Assembly: GCA_963837105.1 (NCBI GenBank)
Contig: CAWIMG010000036.1
Span: 124,001-188,000, forward strand
Direction: 5' to 3'
DNA from: UBA9676 sp963837105
GTDB taxonomy: Bacteria; Actinomycetota; Actinomycetes; Streptosporangiales; Streptosporangiaceae
DNA length: 64,000 bases
A program made the translations under genes and the position numbers. The notes below the pieces were generated by a model that was not told the origin of the DNA, made no database searches, and saw nothing but the letters and a program-made list of their open reading frames with translations. Of the stretch, positions 10,277 through 18,506 are shown one piece after another; positions within the stretch are counted from its first letter, which is position 1; each line of letters opens with the position of its first letter.

Positions 10277-11857
10277 ATGGCACGCCAGTCTGAGTCCGGG
10301 CTGCCGCTGGAGCCGCTGTACCGGCCGGGCGAGCCGGCTGGCTTCGACCCCGCGGCGGAGCTGGGCGATCCGGGACAGTACCCGTACACGCGCGGCATCT
10401 ATCCCGGCATGTACACCGCCCGGCCGTGGACGATCCGGCAGTACGCCGGATTCGCCACCGCGCGCGAATCCAACCAGCGCTACCACGAGCTGATCGCGGC
10501 CGGCACGACCGGCCTGTCGGTGGCCTTCGACCTGCCGACCCAGATGGGTTACGACTCCGACGCTCCGGCCGCGCACGGTGAGGTGGGCAAGGTCGGGGTG
10601 GCGATCGACTCCATCGACGACATGCGCGCGCTGCTGGACGGCATCCCGCTGGACACCGTCTCCACCTCGATGACGATCAACGCTCCCGCCGCACTGCTGC
10701 TGCTGCTGTACCAGCTGGTCGCGGCCGAGCAGGGGATCGCGGGCGGGGCGCTGACCGGGACCATCCAGAACGACATCCTGAAGGAGTACATCGCCCGCGG
10801 CACCTATATCTACCCGCCCCAGCCCTCGCTCCGGCTGGTCGCCGACACCTTCGCCTACTGCCGGGCCGAGCTGCCCCGCTGGAACACCATCTCGATCTCC
10901 GGGTATCACATGGCTGAGGCCGGGGCCACGCCGGTGCAGGAGGTCGCCTTCACGCTGTCGAACGCCAAGGAGTATGTCCGGGCCGCGCTCGCGTCCGGCC
11001 TGGCGGTGGACGAGTTCGCGCCCCGGCTGTCGTTCTTCTTCGTGGCCCGTACCACCCTGCTGGAGGAGGTGGCCAAGTTCCGCGCCGCCCGCCGCCTGTG
11101 GGCCGAGATCATGGCCGGGGAGTTCGGCGCGGCCGACCCGCGCTCGCAGATGCTGCGGTTCCACACCCAGACCGCCGGGGTCCAGCTGACCGCGCAGCAG
11201 CCGGAGGTGAACCTGGCCCGGGTCACCGTGCAGGCGCTGGCAGCGGTGCTCGGCGGCACCCAGTCGCTGCATACCAACTCCTTCGACGAGGCGATCGGGC
11301 TGCCCAGCGCCAAGGCTGCCCGGCTGGCGCTGCGCACCCAGCAGGTGCTGGCGCACGAGACCGACCTGACCGCCACCGCCGACCCGTTCGCCGGCTCCTA
11401 CGCGGTGGAGTCGATGACGGGCGACCTGGAGGCGGCCGCGGCCGCCCTGATCGCGCAGGTGGACGACATGGGCGGGGCTGTCGCCGCGATCGAGCGCGGA
11501 TTCCAGAAGGCGGAGATCGAGCGATCGGCCTACCAGGTGGCCCAGCAGATCGACGCGGGCGAGCGGGTGGTGGTCGGCGTGAACCGGTTCACCAGCACCG
11601 GTGACGAGCCATACCAGCCGCTGCGGGTGGATCCCGCGATCGAGAACGATCAGGCCGAACGGCTCGCGCTGCTGCGGGCAAGCCGCGGCCGCGGGGAGTG
11701 GCAGCGGCGGATGGACGACCTCAGGAAGGCCGCCGCCGGCTCCGGCAACGTGCTCATACCGCTGCGCGAGGCACTGCGGGCCCGGGCCACGGTCGGCGAG
11801 GTCTGCGGTGCGCTGCGGGAGGTGTGGGGCAGCTATCACCCTGCGGATGTGGCCTGA
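10277..11857 (+). CDS. acyl-CoA mutase large subunit, methylmalonyl-CoA mutase-like
   Basis: Coenzyme B12-dependent carbon-skeleton rearrangement of acyl-CoA. The 526-residue protein covers the substrate-binding TIM barrel only (RPWTIRQYAGF, TGTIQNDILKEY, SISGYHMAEAGAT, GGTQSLHTNSFDEA); it has no C-terminal B12-binding domain. The Tyr in RQYAGF and the Arg in ARGTYIYPP are the residues that in methylmalonyl-CoA mutase contact the carboxylate, whereas isobutyryl-CoA mutases have Phe and Gln there, so methylmalonyl- or ethylmalonyl-CoA-like substrates are favoured. A separate B12-binding small subunit must be encoded elsewhere. TAATCT (10264-10269) lies 7 nt before ATG 10277, suggesting a leaderless transcript. 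Confidence 0.92.
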   Translation: MARQSESGLPLEPLYRPGEPAGFDPAAELGDPGQYPYTRGIYPGMYTARPWTIRQYAGFATARESNQRYHELIAAGTTGLSVAFDLPTQMGYDSDAPAAHGEVGKVGVAIDSIDDMRALLDGIPLDTVSTSMTINAPAALLLLLYQLVAAEQGIAGGALTGTIQNDILKEYIARGTYIYPPQPSLRLVADTFAYCRAELPRWNTISISGYHMAEAGATPVQEVAFTLSNAKEYVRAALASGLAVDEFAPRLSFFFVARTTLLEEVAKFRAARRLWAEIMAGEFGAADPRSQMLRFHTQTAGVQLTAQQPEVNLARVTVQALAAVLGGTQSLHTNSFDEAIGLPSAKAARLALRTQQVLAHETDLTATADPFAGSYAVESMTGDLEAAAAALIAQVDDMGGAVAAIERGFQKAEIERSAYQVAQQIDAGERVVVGVNRFTSTGDEPYQPLRVDPAIENDQAERLALLRASRGRGEWQRRMDDLRKAAAGSGNVLIPLREALRARATVGEVCGALREVWGSYHPADVA

Positions 11858-12276
11858 CCTGCCCCGGTGGCCTGGCGGGAGTTCACCGCGACAATCGCGC
11901 AACACCAGCGCATGATCGGGCCGTCGCGATACGATACATACCTGCGCCAGCAGGCAACCTGGCCCCGATCGCCGGGATGCACTCTGGCGGCCACTCAGCG
12001 CTAAGCCGAGACTCGTCGAGCAGAAAGCCGTGGCGCGCCCCGCACACAGCCACGCCGGGGTGCGTGCAGTCCAGGTGACTCCGTGACGGGAATGGGCGAC
12101 CCAGGTGATCGCTGCAGCCCCCGCCACGGGGTTGCCGCCGTTCCAGGCGCTGAACCGGGCCGGGCTCGTTTGGGGCGGGCACGGCCCGGGCTCGTACGGG
12201 CATGAGCGGTATCAACGGGGGGCCTGCCGACCCGCGGGGCGCACCCGCGGGCGGGCGGACTGAATGCGAGGAGTGC
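11858..12276 (+). other. intergenic region without a clear gene; hairpin and weak riboswitch-like stretch
   Basis: A 419-base gap between the mutase and the next genes. No open frame here looks coding. Near the end, CCCGCGG (12231-12237) and CCGCGGG (12245-12251) form a hairpin just before a strong ribosome site, GCGAGGAG (12267-12274). The stretch 12072-12140 contains CAGGTGACTCC, GACGGGAA and CCCCCGCCAC in an order faintly like cobalamin riboswitch boxes, but the conserved ACUGU and GAAUCC blocks are not evident. I do not call a riboswitch. Confidence 0.4.
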
Positions 12277-12363
12277 ATGAAGACCCTGTCCCGCGCCGGA
12301 GCCATCCGGGGCGCCGTGGGCCGGCCTGGCCGGCCAGTGGGGGCGGCGTATGCACGGCCATGA
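12277..12363 (+). CDS. possible 28-residue leader peptide before the amidohydrolase gene
   Basis: ATG 12277 follows a strong ribosome site (GAGGAG 12268-12273, 3-nt gap) better than that of the following gene. The predicted peptide starts MKTLSRAGAIRGAVGRPGRP and ends AAYARP. Its TGA (12361-12363) lies just inside the next gene, whose ATG is at 12350 in another frame, so translation could be coupled. The peptide resembles no family I recognise; it could be a leader peptide or chance. Confidence 0.35.
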   Translation: MKTLSRAGAIRGAVGRPGRPVGAAYARP

Positions 12364-13588
12364 CCTGGCCGGGGAGCTCAGCGAGTTCCTCGCCGCCTGG
12401 GAGCCGGAGCTGATCGCGTTCCGCCGGGATCTGCATGCCCATCCGGAGCTGGGCTATTACGAGCACCGGACGACGAGCCGGGTGGCGCAGCTGCTCGCCG
12501 CGGCGGGGCTGCACCCGGTGACGCTGCCCAAGGGAACCGGCCTGATCGTCGACATCGGCCGCGGCGGGCCGGATGCCCCGATGGTGGCGCTGCGCGCGGA
12601 CATGGATGCGCTGCCGATCACCGACGAGAAGAACGTCCCCTACCGGTCCACCGTGCCCAATGTCTGCCACGCCTGCGGCCACGACGTGCACACCACGGTG
12701 ATGCTGGGGGCCGGGCTGTTCCTGGCCCACCGCGCGGCCGAGGGCGGGCTGCCGGGCCGGGTCCGGCTCATCTTCCAGCCCGCCGAGGAGATTGGCCGGG
12801 GTGCGCTGGATGTGCTGGCCTTCGGCGGGGTGACCGCCATCGACCGCATCTTCGCCGTGCACTGTGACCCGCGGCTGGAGGTGGGCAAGGTTGGCGTGCG
12901 CACCGGCCCGATCACTTCGGCCTGCGACCGGATTGTGGTGCGGGTGTCCGGCCCGGGCGGCCATACCGCGCGCCCGCATCTGACCGCTGACCTGGTCTAC
13001 GCGCTGGGCAAGATCGTCACCGAACTGCCGGCCGCCCTGTCCCGCCGGGTCGATCCCCGGTCCAGCCTGAGCCTGGTCTGGGGGCGGATGAACGCGGGTT
13101 CCGGGCCCAACGCCATCCCGGACGAGGGCATGGCCGAGGGCACCGTCCGCTGCCTCGACGACGCGGCCTGGCATACCGCACCCGACCTGGTCAAGGCCCT
13201 GCTGGAGTCGGTGGCCAGCGCCTATGGGGTGGTCGCCAAGCTCGAGTACGAGCGCATGGTCCCGCCAACGGTGAACGATGGCGCCAGCGTGACGATGCTG
13301 TCCGGGGCGGCCGAGCGGATGCTCGGCCCCGACTCGGTCCGGCCGACGCCGCAGAGCCTGGGCGGCGAGGACTTCGCCTGGTACCTGGAGTCGGTGCCCG
13401 GGGCGCTGGCCCGGCTGGGCACCCGCAGCCCCGGCGCGGTGGACGACGACATCGACATCCACCAGGCGGCCTTCGACGTCGATGAGCGGGCGATCGCGGC
13501 CGGGGTGCGGCTGATGGCCGCGACCGCGCTGGCGGCACTGCACGATGGCGGTGCGCACGAATCGGTGCCGCACCAGGCGCGGGTCTGA
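12350..13588 (+). CDS. M20 family amidohydrolase/metallopeptidase
   Basis: Di-metal amidohydrolase of the M20D group (hippurate hydrolase, IAA-amino acid hydrolase, AmiA/AmiB-like), cleaving N-acyl amino acids or related amides in the cytoplasm. The 412-residue product has FRRDLHAHPELGYYEHRT, LRADMDALPI, the metal-binding CHACGHDVHTTVMLG, and FQPAEEIGRGA with the catalytic Glu; GGHTARPH lies in the dimerisation domain. C-terminal GGEDFAWYL supplies further ligands. The true substrate cannot be read from sequence. The neighbourhood with a PH protein and lpdA resembles the mycobacterial amiA1/amiB1 locus, from memory. Confidence 0.92.
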   Translation: MHGHDLAGELSEFLAAWEPELIAFRRDLHAHPELGYYEHRTTSRVAQLLAAAGLHPVTLPKGTGLIVDIGRGGPDAPMVALRADMDALPITDEKNVPYRSTVPNVCHACGHDVHTTVMLGAGLFLAHRAAEGGLPGRVRLIFQPAEEIGRGALDVLAFGGVTAIDRIFAVHCDPRLEVGKVGVRTGPITSACDRIVVRVSGPGGHTARPHLTADLVYALGKIVTELPAALSRRVDPRSSLSLVWGRMNAGSGPNAIPDEGMAEGTVRCLDDAAWHTAPDLVKALLESVASAYGVVAKLEYERMVPPTVNDGASVTMLSGAAERMLGPDSVRPTPQSLGGEDFAWYLESVPGALARLGTRSPGAVDDDIDIHQAAFDVDERAIAAGVRLMAATALAALHDGGAHESVPHQARV

Positions 13589-13611
13589 TCAGGCCCGAAT
13601 ATGCTTCGGGG

Positions 13612-14256
13612 GTGGCCGCTGACAAGCCCCCCGCCGCCGCCCGGGATGTGTACCGGTCCTCGGTTGCGGTCGCCCTCTGGTGGGTGTGGCTGGTCCTTGC
13701 CGCCGCCGGGCTGGCCGACCTGGTAATACAGGGCCGGGACCGGATGAGCCTGGTCGCGGCGGCGCTGACCATTACCATCACCGGCATCATGTATGCCTGC
13801 GCGCTGTGGCCGCGGGTGGTGGCCGACGCCGATGGCATCACCGTGCTCAACCCCCTCCGCGAGTACCAGGTGCCGTGGGGGACGGTGGACCGGGTGGACA
13901 TTCACGGGGCGCTGCGGGTGCACTGCCAGGTGCCCGAGGGTGCCGATAATGGCCGGGTCGTCCTCAGCTGGGCAGTACAGGCCTCGCCGCGGGCGGTCAT
14001 GCGGGAGCAGGCCAAGGCCCGGCGCGCGGTGCGGCGCGGCACCACCCCGCCCGGCTACGCCCGCTATCCCACACAGGTCCAGGACGTGCTCGCGCGCACC
14101 CCCGGTGAGCAGGCCGCCCATCTGCTCGCCGACCGGGCACAGCGGGAGCAGGCGGCTGGCGCGGCCGGCGGCCAGCCGCGGGTCCGGTGGGCCTGGCTCA
14201 CGATCGCCACGATGGCCGTACCGGCCGTGCTGCTGCTCGCCGTGCTGCTGAGCTGA
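13612..14256 (+). CDS. membrane protein with bacterial PH domain (PF10756-like)
   Basis: A 214-residue inner-membrane protein. Two N-terminal transmembrane helices (about residues 19-37 and 44-63) precede a small soluble PH-like domain (VADADGITVLNPLREYQVPW), then a charged Arg/Ala-rich region and a final helix (about 194-213). The function is unknown; the family is common next to lpdA in actinobacteria. TATGCT (13600-13605) lies 6 nt before the GTG start, suggesting leaderless expression. It ends three bases from the convergent cyclotransferase gene, with a small palindrome across the junction. Confidence 0.82.
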   Translation: MAADKPPAAARDVYRSSVAVALWWVWLVLAAAGLADLVIQGRDRMSLVAAALTITITGIMYACALWPRVVADADGITVLNPLREYQVPWGTVDRVDIHGALRVHCQVPEGADNGRVVLSWAVQASPRAVMREQAKARRAVRRGTTPPGYARYPTQVQDVLARTPGEQAAHLLADRAQREQAAGAAGGQPRVRWAWLTIATMAVPAVLLLAVLLS

Positions 14257-14265
14257 CCGTCAGCT
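14251..14265. terminator. short palindrome across two convergent stop codons
   Basis: AGCTGAC-C-GTCAGCT (14251-14265) contains the TGA of the PH gene and, on the other strand, the TGA of the cyclotransferase gene. The stem is only 7 bp with a 1-base centre, so terminator function is uncertain. A similar but stronger arrangement occurs at 32271-32294. Confidence 0.35.
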
Positions 14266-14751
14266 GCCGATGGAGACACAGGGCCGGGCCCGCAGGCCGG
14301 CCACGTAGTCAGCGGGTGCTCCCGCCTTCTCCGCCGCGTCGGCGAGGATGCCAAGGCTGCGCGCGGACGGCAGCCCGCCCTCGTAGGCGTTCAGCACATA
14401 CAGCCAGGCGAGCACGTCGCCGTCCAGCGTCTGCACCCGGACCCGCAGCTTGCGGTAGTAGTCGAGAGTCGCGCCGTCCCACCGGTCCAGTGCCCGCTCG
14501 TCGTAGTCCGAGACCTCGTACAGCACGACGAACACCCGCTCGCCGGTGTCTTCTACCACGGTGGCGTGCGCGCCTTCCCAGGTGAGATCCTCGCCGCCGA
14601 ACGTCAGCCGCCAGCCCTCCAGCCAGCCGGTGCCCCGCTGCGGGGAATGGGGGCAGCGCTGGGCCATCTGGCCCGGATCCATGTTGCTGCCATAGGCCGC
14701 GTACAACGCCACAGTGCAGGGTACCGCGCGGGCCGTGTTTACCTCCCTCAT
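14260..14751 (-). CDS. gamma-glutamylcyclotransferase-like protein
   Basis: GGCT-fold protein; members release 5-oxoproline from gamma-glutamyl compounds or act on related metabolites. The glycine-rich YAAYGSNMDPGQM near the N-terminus is the signature phosphate-type loop, followed by EGWRLTFGGED and YYRKLRVRVQTLDGD. ATG 14751 gives 163 residues; GTG 14712 just before LYAAYGSN is a plausible shorter start because the first 13 residues look non-conserved and no RBS precedes the ATG. It runs divergently from lpdA and converges on the PH gene. Confidence 0.82.
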   Translation of the reverse strand: MREVNTARAVPCTVALYAAYGSNMDPGQMAQRCPHSPQRGTGWLEGWRLTFGGEDLTWEGAHATVVEDTGERVFVVLYEVSDYDERALDRWDGATLDYYRKLRVRVQTLDGDVLAWLYVLNAYEGGLPSARSLGILADAAEKAGAPADYVAGLRARPCVSIGS

Positions 14752-14853
14752 CAGGGAGAATCCGGCAGAACCGCCGCTGGGCGATGACTGTGGAAGGCCG
14801 CGGGCGCCGGGCCGGCCCGGCCCGCCGCGCCGGGTGCGACAGAATCGGACGGC

Positions 14854-16263
14854 GTGAGGGATTCTCATCCGCAGGTCGTGATCGTCGGTGGCGGCCCCGG
14901 CGGTTACGAGGCAGCCCTGGTCGCGGCCCAGCTCGGGGCGCAGGTCACGGTGGTGGACGCCGACGGGCTGGGCGGCGCCTGCGTACTGACCGACTGTGTG
15001 CCGTCCAAGACCCTGATCGCCACCGCGGAGACGATGGGCCTGCTGCACGGTGCGGCCGGGCTGGGTATCGCGCTGGCGGACGGCGGCCGGCCGGGTGACC
15101 GGCCCGGGCGGCCACGGCTGCTCCGCGCCGACGCGCCCCGGCTCTACGCCCGGGTGAAGTCGCTGGCGCAGGCGCAGTCCGCGGACGTGGCCACCCGGCT
15201 GGCGGCCGAAGGAGTGGAGGTCATCACCGGCCGCGGCCGGCTGGCCGGGCCGCATGCGGTCGCCGTCGGCGGCCGGGAGATCGCCGCCGACGTGGTGCTG
15301 ATCGCCACCGGCGGGATGCCCAGGGTGCTGCCGGGTGCCGAGCCGGACGGTGAGCGCATCCTCACCTGGCGGCAGCTGTACGACCTGGCCGAGGTGCCGC
15401 CCGAGCTGATCGTGGTCGGCTCCGGCGTGACCGGCGCCGAGTTCGCCAGTGCCTATCAGGCGCTCGGGTCGCAGGTCACCCTGGTCTCCTCGCGCGAGCG
15501 GGTGCTGCCGCACGAGGACGCCGACGCCGCGGTGGTGGTGGAGGACGTGTTCCGGCGCCGGGGCATGACAGTGCTCGGCCGGTCCCGGGCGGCTTCTGTC
15601 GGCCGGGAAGGGAGCGGCGTGCAGGTCACCTTGTCCGACGGGCGCTCCGTGCGGGGGACCCACTGCCTGCTCACCGTGGGCCTGGTGCCTGCCACCAGCG
15701 GGCTGGGGCTGGCCGGTGCCGGGATCACGGTCGACAGCGGCGGGTTCGTCCAGGTGGACCGGGTGTCCCGGACCGCGGCGCCGGGCGTCTACGCGGCCGG
15801 TGACTGCACCGGCGTGCTGATGCTGGCCTCGGTGGCCGCGATGCAGGGCCGGATCGCGATGTGGCACGCGCTGGGCGAGGCGGTGCAGCCGCTGCGGCTG
15901 GGGCACGTCGCGGCGACCATCTTCACCGAGCCGGAGATCGCCACCGTCGGGGTCAGCCAGGCCGCGGTCGAGGCCGGCCAGGTGGAAGCGGAGGTGGTCA
16001 AGCTGCCGCTGGCCACCAACGCGCGGGCGAAGATGCAGGGTTTCCGGGACGGCTTCGTGAAGCTGTTCGCCCGGCCCGGCACCGGGACCGTGCTCGGCGG
16101 CGTGGTGGTGGCGCCGCGCGCCAGTGAGCTGATCCTGGCCGTGTCGCTGGCGGTGGAGCAACTGCTGACCGTGGATCAGATGGCGCACACGTTCGCCGTC
16201 TACCCGTCGCTGTCCGGCAGCCTGACCGAGGCCGCCCGCCAGCTCATGACCAGCGCGGGTTAG
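14854..16263 (+). CDS. lpdA: LpdA-type flavoprotein, NAD(P)H-quinone reductase
   Basis: A 469-residue member of the flavoprotein disulfide reductase superfamily. The FAD motif is VVIVGGGPGGYEAALVA, the CVLTDCVPSKT motif occupies the redox-disulfide position, and VVGSGVTGAEFASAYQALGS binds NAD(P). The C-terminal catalytic HPT.SE of true lipoamide dehydrogenases is replaced by VYPSLSGSL, so the His-Glu dyad is missing. This matches M. tuberculosis Rv3303c LpdA, which does not reduce lipoamide but reduces quinones. The gene next to the M20 and PH genes supports this assignment. CAGAAT (14840-14845) 8 nt before GTG 14854 could be a leaderless -10 box. Confidence 0.93.
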   Translation: MRDSHPQVVIVGGGPGGYEAALVAAQLGAQVTVVDADGLGGACVLTDCVPSKTLIATAETMGLLHGAAGLGIALADGGRPGDRPGRPRLLRADAPRLYARVKSLAQAQSADVATRLAAEGVEVITGRGRLAGPHAVAVGGREIAADVVLIATGGMPRVLPGAEPDGERILTWRQLYDLAEVPPELIVVGSGVTGAEFASAYQALGSQVTLVSSRERVLPHEDADAAVVVEDVFRRRGMTVLGRSRAASVGREGSGVQVTLSDGRSVRGTHCLLTVGLVPATSGLGLAGAGITVDSGGFVQVDRVSRTAAPGVYAAGDCTGVLMLASVAAMQGRIAMWHALGEAVQPLRLGHVAATIFTEPEIATVGVSQAAVEAGQVEAEVVKLPLATNARAKMQGFRDGFVKLFARPGTGTVLGGVVVAPRASELILAVSLAVEQLLTVDQMAHTFAVYPSLSGSLTEAARQLMTSAG

Positions 16264-16279
16264 CGGTGACCGTGGCCCG

Positions 16280-16637
16280 TCAGTGGCTGGGGTGGCCCAG
16301 GTCGGGGTCGCTGGGGACGGGCAGGCCGTGCTGGCGCAGCCGGGCGGCCCGGATGTCGTCCGCGTAGAACGCGACCGTGAGCACGCTGCCGGACAGGATG
16401 AGGGCGACCATCATCACGCTGACCCACATCGGCGCCGGCAGGAAGATGGCCAGCAGCAGCACCAGCACGGCACAGACCGGGATGATCACCACGAGATGGC
16501 GGAGCACCGTGCGCAAGCGCCAGCCCGGGTCGGTCAGTTCGTGCCGCACCCAGTGCACGTTCCGCGGCGGCAGCCGGAAGCCGACGGCGAACCGCAGCCA
16601 CGGCCGGGCCCGGGTCGCCCGGCAGCGGGGTCCGCAT
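16280..16637 (-). CDS. DUF5313 small membrane protein, frameshifted near its N-terminus
   Basis: The intact part, from GTG 16558, begins VHWVRHELTDPGWRLRTVLR and contains two helices (VVIIPVCAVLVLLLAIFLP; WVSVMMVALILSGSVLTVAF), as in the actinobacterial DUF5313 family. Directly upstream in the same frame one reads RPWLRFAVGFRLPPRN, which belongs to the family but has no start codon. ATG 16637 (MRTPLPGDP) lies 5 nt after the accC stop in the other frame. Removing one base from the GGGCCC run at about 16604-16614 joins the two into one 118-residue protein. I therefore annotate the whole span and treat the break as a likely sequence error. The function is unknown. Confidence 0.75.
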
Positions 16638-16642
16638 GGGCT

Positions 16643-18400
16643 TTAGTCTGTCAGCTCGCACAGGGCCGCGCCGGCGCTGACCGTCTGGCCGATCTCCACC
16701 GCCAGGCCGGTCACGATCCCGTCCTTGTGCGCGGTCAGTGGCTGCTCCATCTTCATCGCCTCCAGCACCAGCACCGTGTCCCCGGCCGCGACCCGCTGGC
16801 CTTCGGCGGCCACGATCTTGACGATCGTGCCCTGCATCGGGCTGGTGAGGACGTCCCCGCTGGCCGCGGCCGGGCCCCGCCGCGGCGCGCGGCGGCTCCG
16901 GCCCGGCTGGCCCCCCGCGGCTGGCCCGCCGGTGCCCGCCGTCTGGCCCAGCCCCGCTGGCAGGACCACTTCCAGCCGCTTGCCCTGCACCTCGACCGTG
17001 ATCCGCTCCCGGGCGGGCGCCGGGTCGGTGGCGGCCAGTGACCCTTCGAACGGCGGGATCTGCCCGGCGAACTCGGTCTCGATCCACCGGGTGTGCACCG
17101 CGAACGGCTCGCTGGTGAACGCCGGGTCGGTCACCACCGTCCGGTGGAAGGGCAGCACCGTGGGCATGCCGCCGACCTCGAACTCGGCCAGCGCGCGACG
17201 GGCGCGGGCCAGCGCCTGCGGCCGGTCCGCACCGGTGACGATCAGCTTGGCCAGCAGCGAGTCGAACGCCTGCGGCACCGTCATGCCCTGCCGGTAGCCC
17301 GCGTCCACCCGGACCCCGGGCCCGGACGGCTCACGCCAGCCGGTGATGGTGCCGGGCGCGGGCAGGAAGCCGCGGCCCGGATCTTCGGCGTTGATGCGGA
17401 ACTCGATCGCGTGCCCGCGGGCGGCCGGGTCGGTATACCCAAGCTCCTGCCCATCGGCGATCCGCAGCATCTCGGTGACCAGGTCAATGCCGGTGACCTG
17501 CTCCGACACCGGGTGCTCGACCTGGAGCCTGGTGTTGACCTCCAGAAACGAGATGGAGCCGTCCTGCCCGACCAGGAACTCGCAGGTGCCCGCGCCGGTG
17601 TAGCCGGCCTGCTGCAGGATCGCCCGGGACGACTCGGCCAGCAGCCGCACCTGCTCGCCGGACAGGAACGGAGCCGGTGCCTCCTCGACCAGCTTCTGGT
17701 GGCGGCGCTGCAGCGAGCAGTCGCGGGTGGACACCACCACCACGTTGCCGTGCGTGTCAGCCAGGCATTGGGTTTCCACATGCCGCGGCCGTTCCAGGTA
17801 CCGCTCGACGAAGCACTCGCCGCGGCCGAACGCGGCCACCGCCTCCCGGACCGCCGACTCGTACATCTCGCCGATCTCGGCCGGGGTCCTGGCCACCTTC
17901 AGGCCCCGCCCGCCGCCGCCGTAGGCGGCCTTGATGGCGACCGGCAGGCCATGCCGGGCGACGAACGCGTCCACCTCGTCGGCGCTGCTGACCGGGCCGT
18001 CCGTGCCTGGCGCCAGTGGTGCGCCGACCGCCTGCGCGATCGAGCGGGCGGACACCTTGTCACCGAGCGCCTCGATGGCGGCCGGTGGCGGCCCGATCCA
18101 GGTCAGCCCGGCGTCAATGACCGCCCGGGCGAAGGCGGCGTTCTCGGCCAGGAACCCGTACCCGGGGTGGATGGCGTCCGCGCCGGAGTCCATCGCCCGC
18201 TTGAGGATGCGCTCGATGCTCAGGTAGGTGTCGGCCGGGCTCTGCCCCTCCAGGGCGTAGGCCTCGTCCGCCATGGCCGCGGGCAGCCCGTCCAGATCCT
18301 GGTCGGCGTAAACGGCGACGCTGGCCAGGCCCGCGTCCCGGCACGCCCGCACGATCCGGACGGCGATCTCGCCCCGGTTCGCGATGAGCACCTTGCGCAC
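16643..18400 (-). CDS. accA: acyl-CoA carboxylase alpha chain: biotin carboxylase fused to biotin carboxyl carrier domain
   Basis: Carboxylates biotin with ATP and bicarbonate for acetyl-/propionyl-CoA carboxylase. About residues 1-450 are biotin carboxylase: VRKVLIANRGEIAVRI start, ATP-grasp loop AAYGGGGRGLKVA, EVNTRLQVEHPVSEQVTGID, and HAIEFRINAEDP. An Ala/Gly/Arg-rich linker leads to the carrier domain with the biotinylation site EAMKMEQ about 40 residues from the end. GTG 18400 is chosen as the start because GGAAGGGG lies just upstream and VRKVLIANRGE is the family start. It is the AccA3/AccA2-type alpha subunit, pairing with the AccD and AccE encoded upstream in the same directon. Confidence 0.95.
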   Translation of the reverse strand: MRKVLIANRGEIAVRIVRACRDAGLASVAVYADQDLDGLPAAMADEAYALEGQSPADTYLSIERILKRAMDSGADAIHPGYGFLAENAAFARAVIDAGLTWIGPPPAAIEALGDKVSARSIAQAVGAPLAPGTDGPVSSADEVDAFVARHGLPVAIKAAYGGGGRGLKVARTPAEIGEMYESAVREAVAAFGRGECFVERYLERPRHVETQCLADTHGNVVVVSTRDCSLQRRHQKLVEEAPAPFLSGEQVRLLAESSRAILQQAGYTGAGTCEFLVGQDGSISFLEVNTRLQVEHPVSEQVTGIDLVTEMLRIADGQELGYTDPAARGHAIEFRINAEDPGRGFLPAPGTITGWREPSGPGVRVDAGYRQGMTVPQAFDSLLAKLIVTGADRPQALARARRALAEFEVGGMPTVLPFHRTVVTDPAFTSEPFAVHTRWIETEFAGQIPPFEGSLAATDPAPARERITVEVQGKRLEVVLPAGLGQTAGTGGPAAGGQPGRSRRAPRRGPAAASGDVLTSPMQGTIVKIVAAEGQRVAAGDTVLVLEAMKMEQPLTAHKDGIVTGLAVEIGQTVSAGAALCELTD

Positions 18401-18506
18401 CTGACGACCCCTTCCCAACTGGCCAGGAGTCTAGGGTGTCGGGCCGGTCATGGCACGGCCCGGGCCGTACCGCCGTTGCGGATACGCCGGGGCCGGCCGT
18501 GCCCGC

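Noticed and set aside
10172..12127. Long open frame (651 codons) on the minus strand opposite the mutase gene
   Set aside because: Shadow of the GC-biased mutase gene: His/Arg/Gly-rich, no domain, no ribosome site, whereas the plus strand matches a family end to end.
14751..16188. Upstream extension of the cyclotransferase frame across lpdA
   Set aside because: The extension is antisense to lpdA and has no conserved residues; the family begins near LYAAYGSN.
18455..18468. ACGGCCCGGGCCGT palindrome between ogt and accA
   Set aside because: Fourteen-base palindrome of pure G/C core in GC-rich DNA; too short and common to call a terminator or operator.
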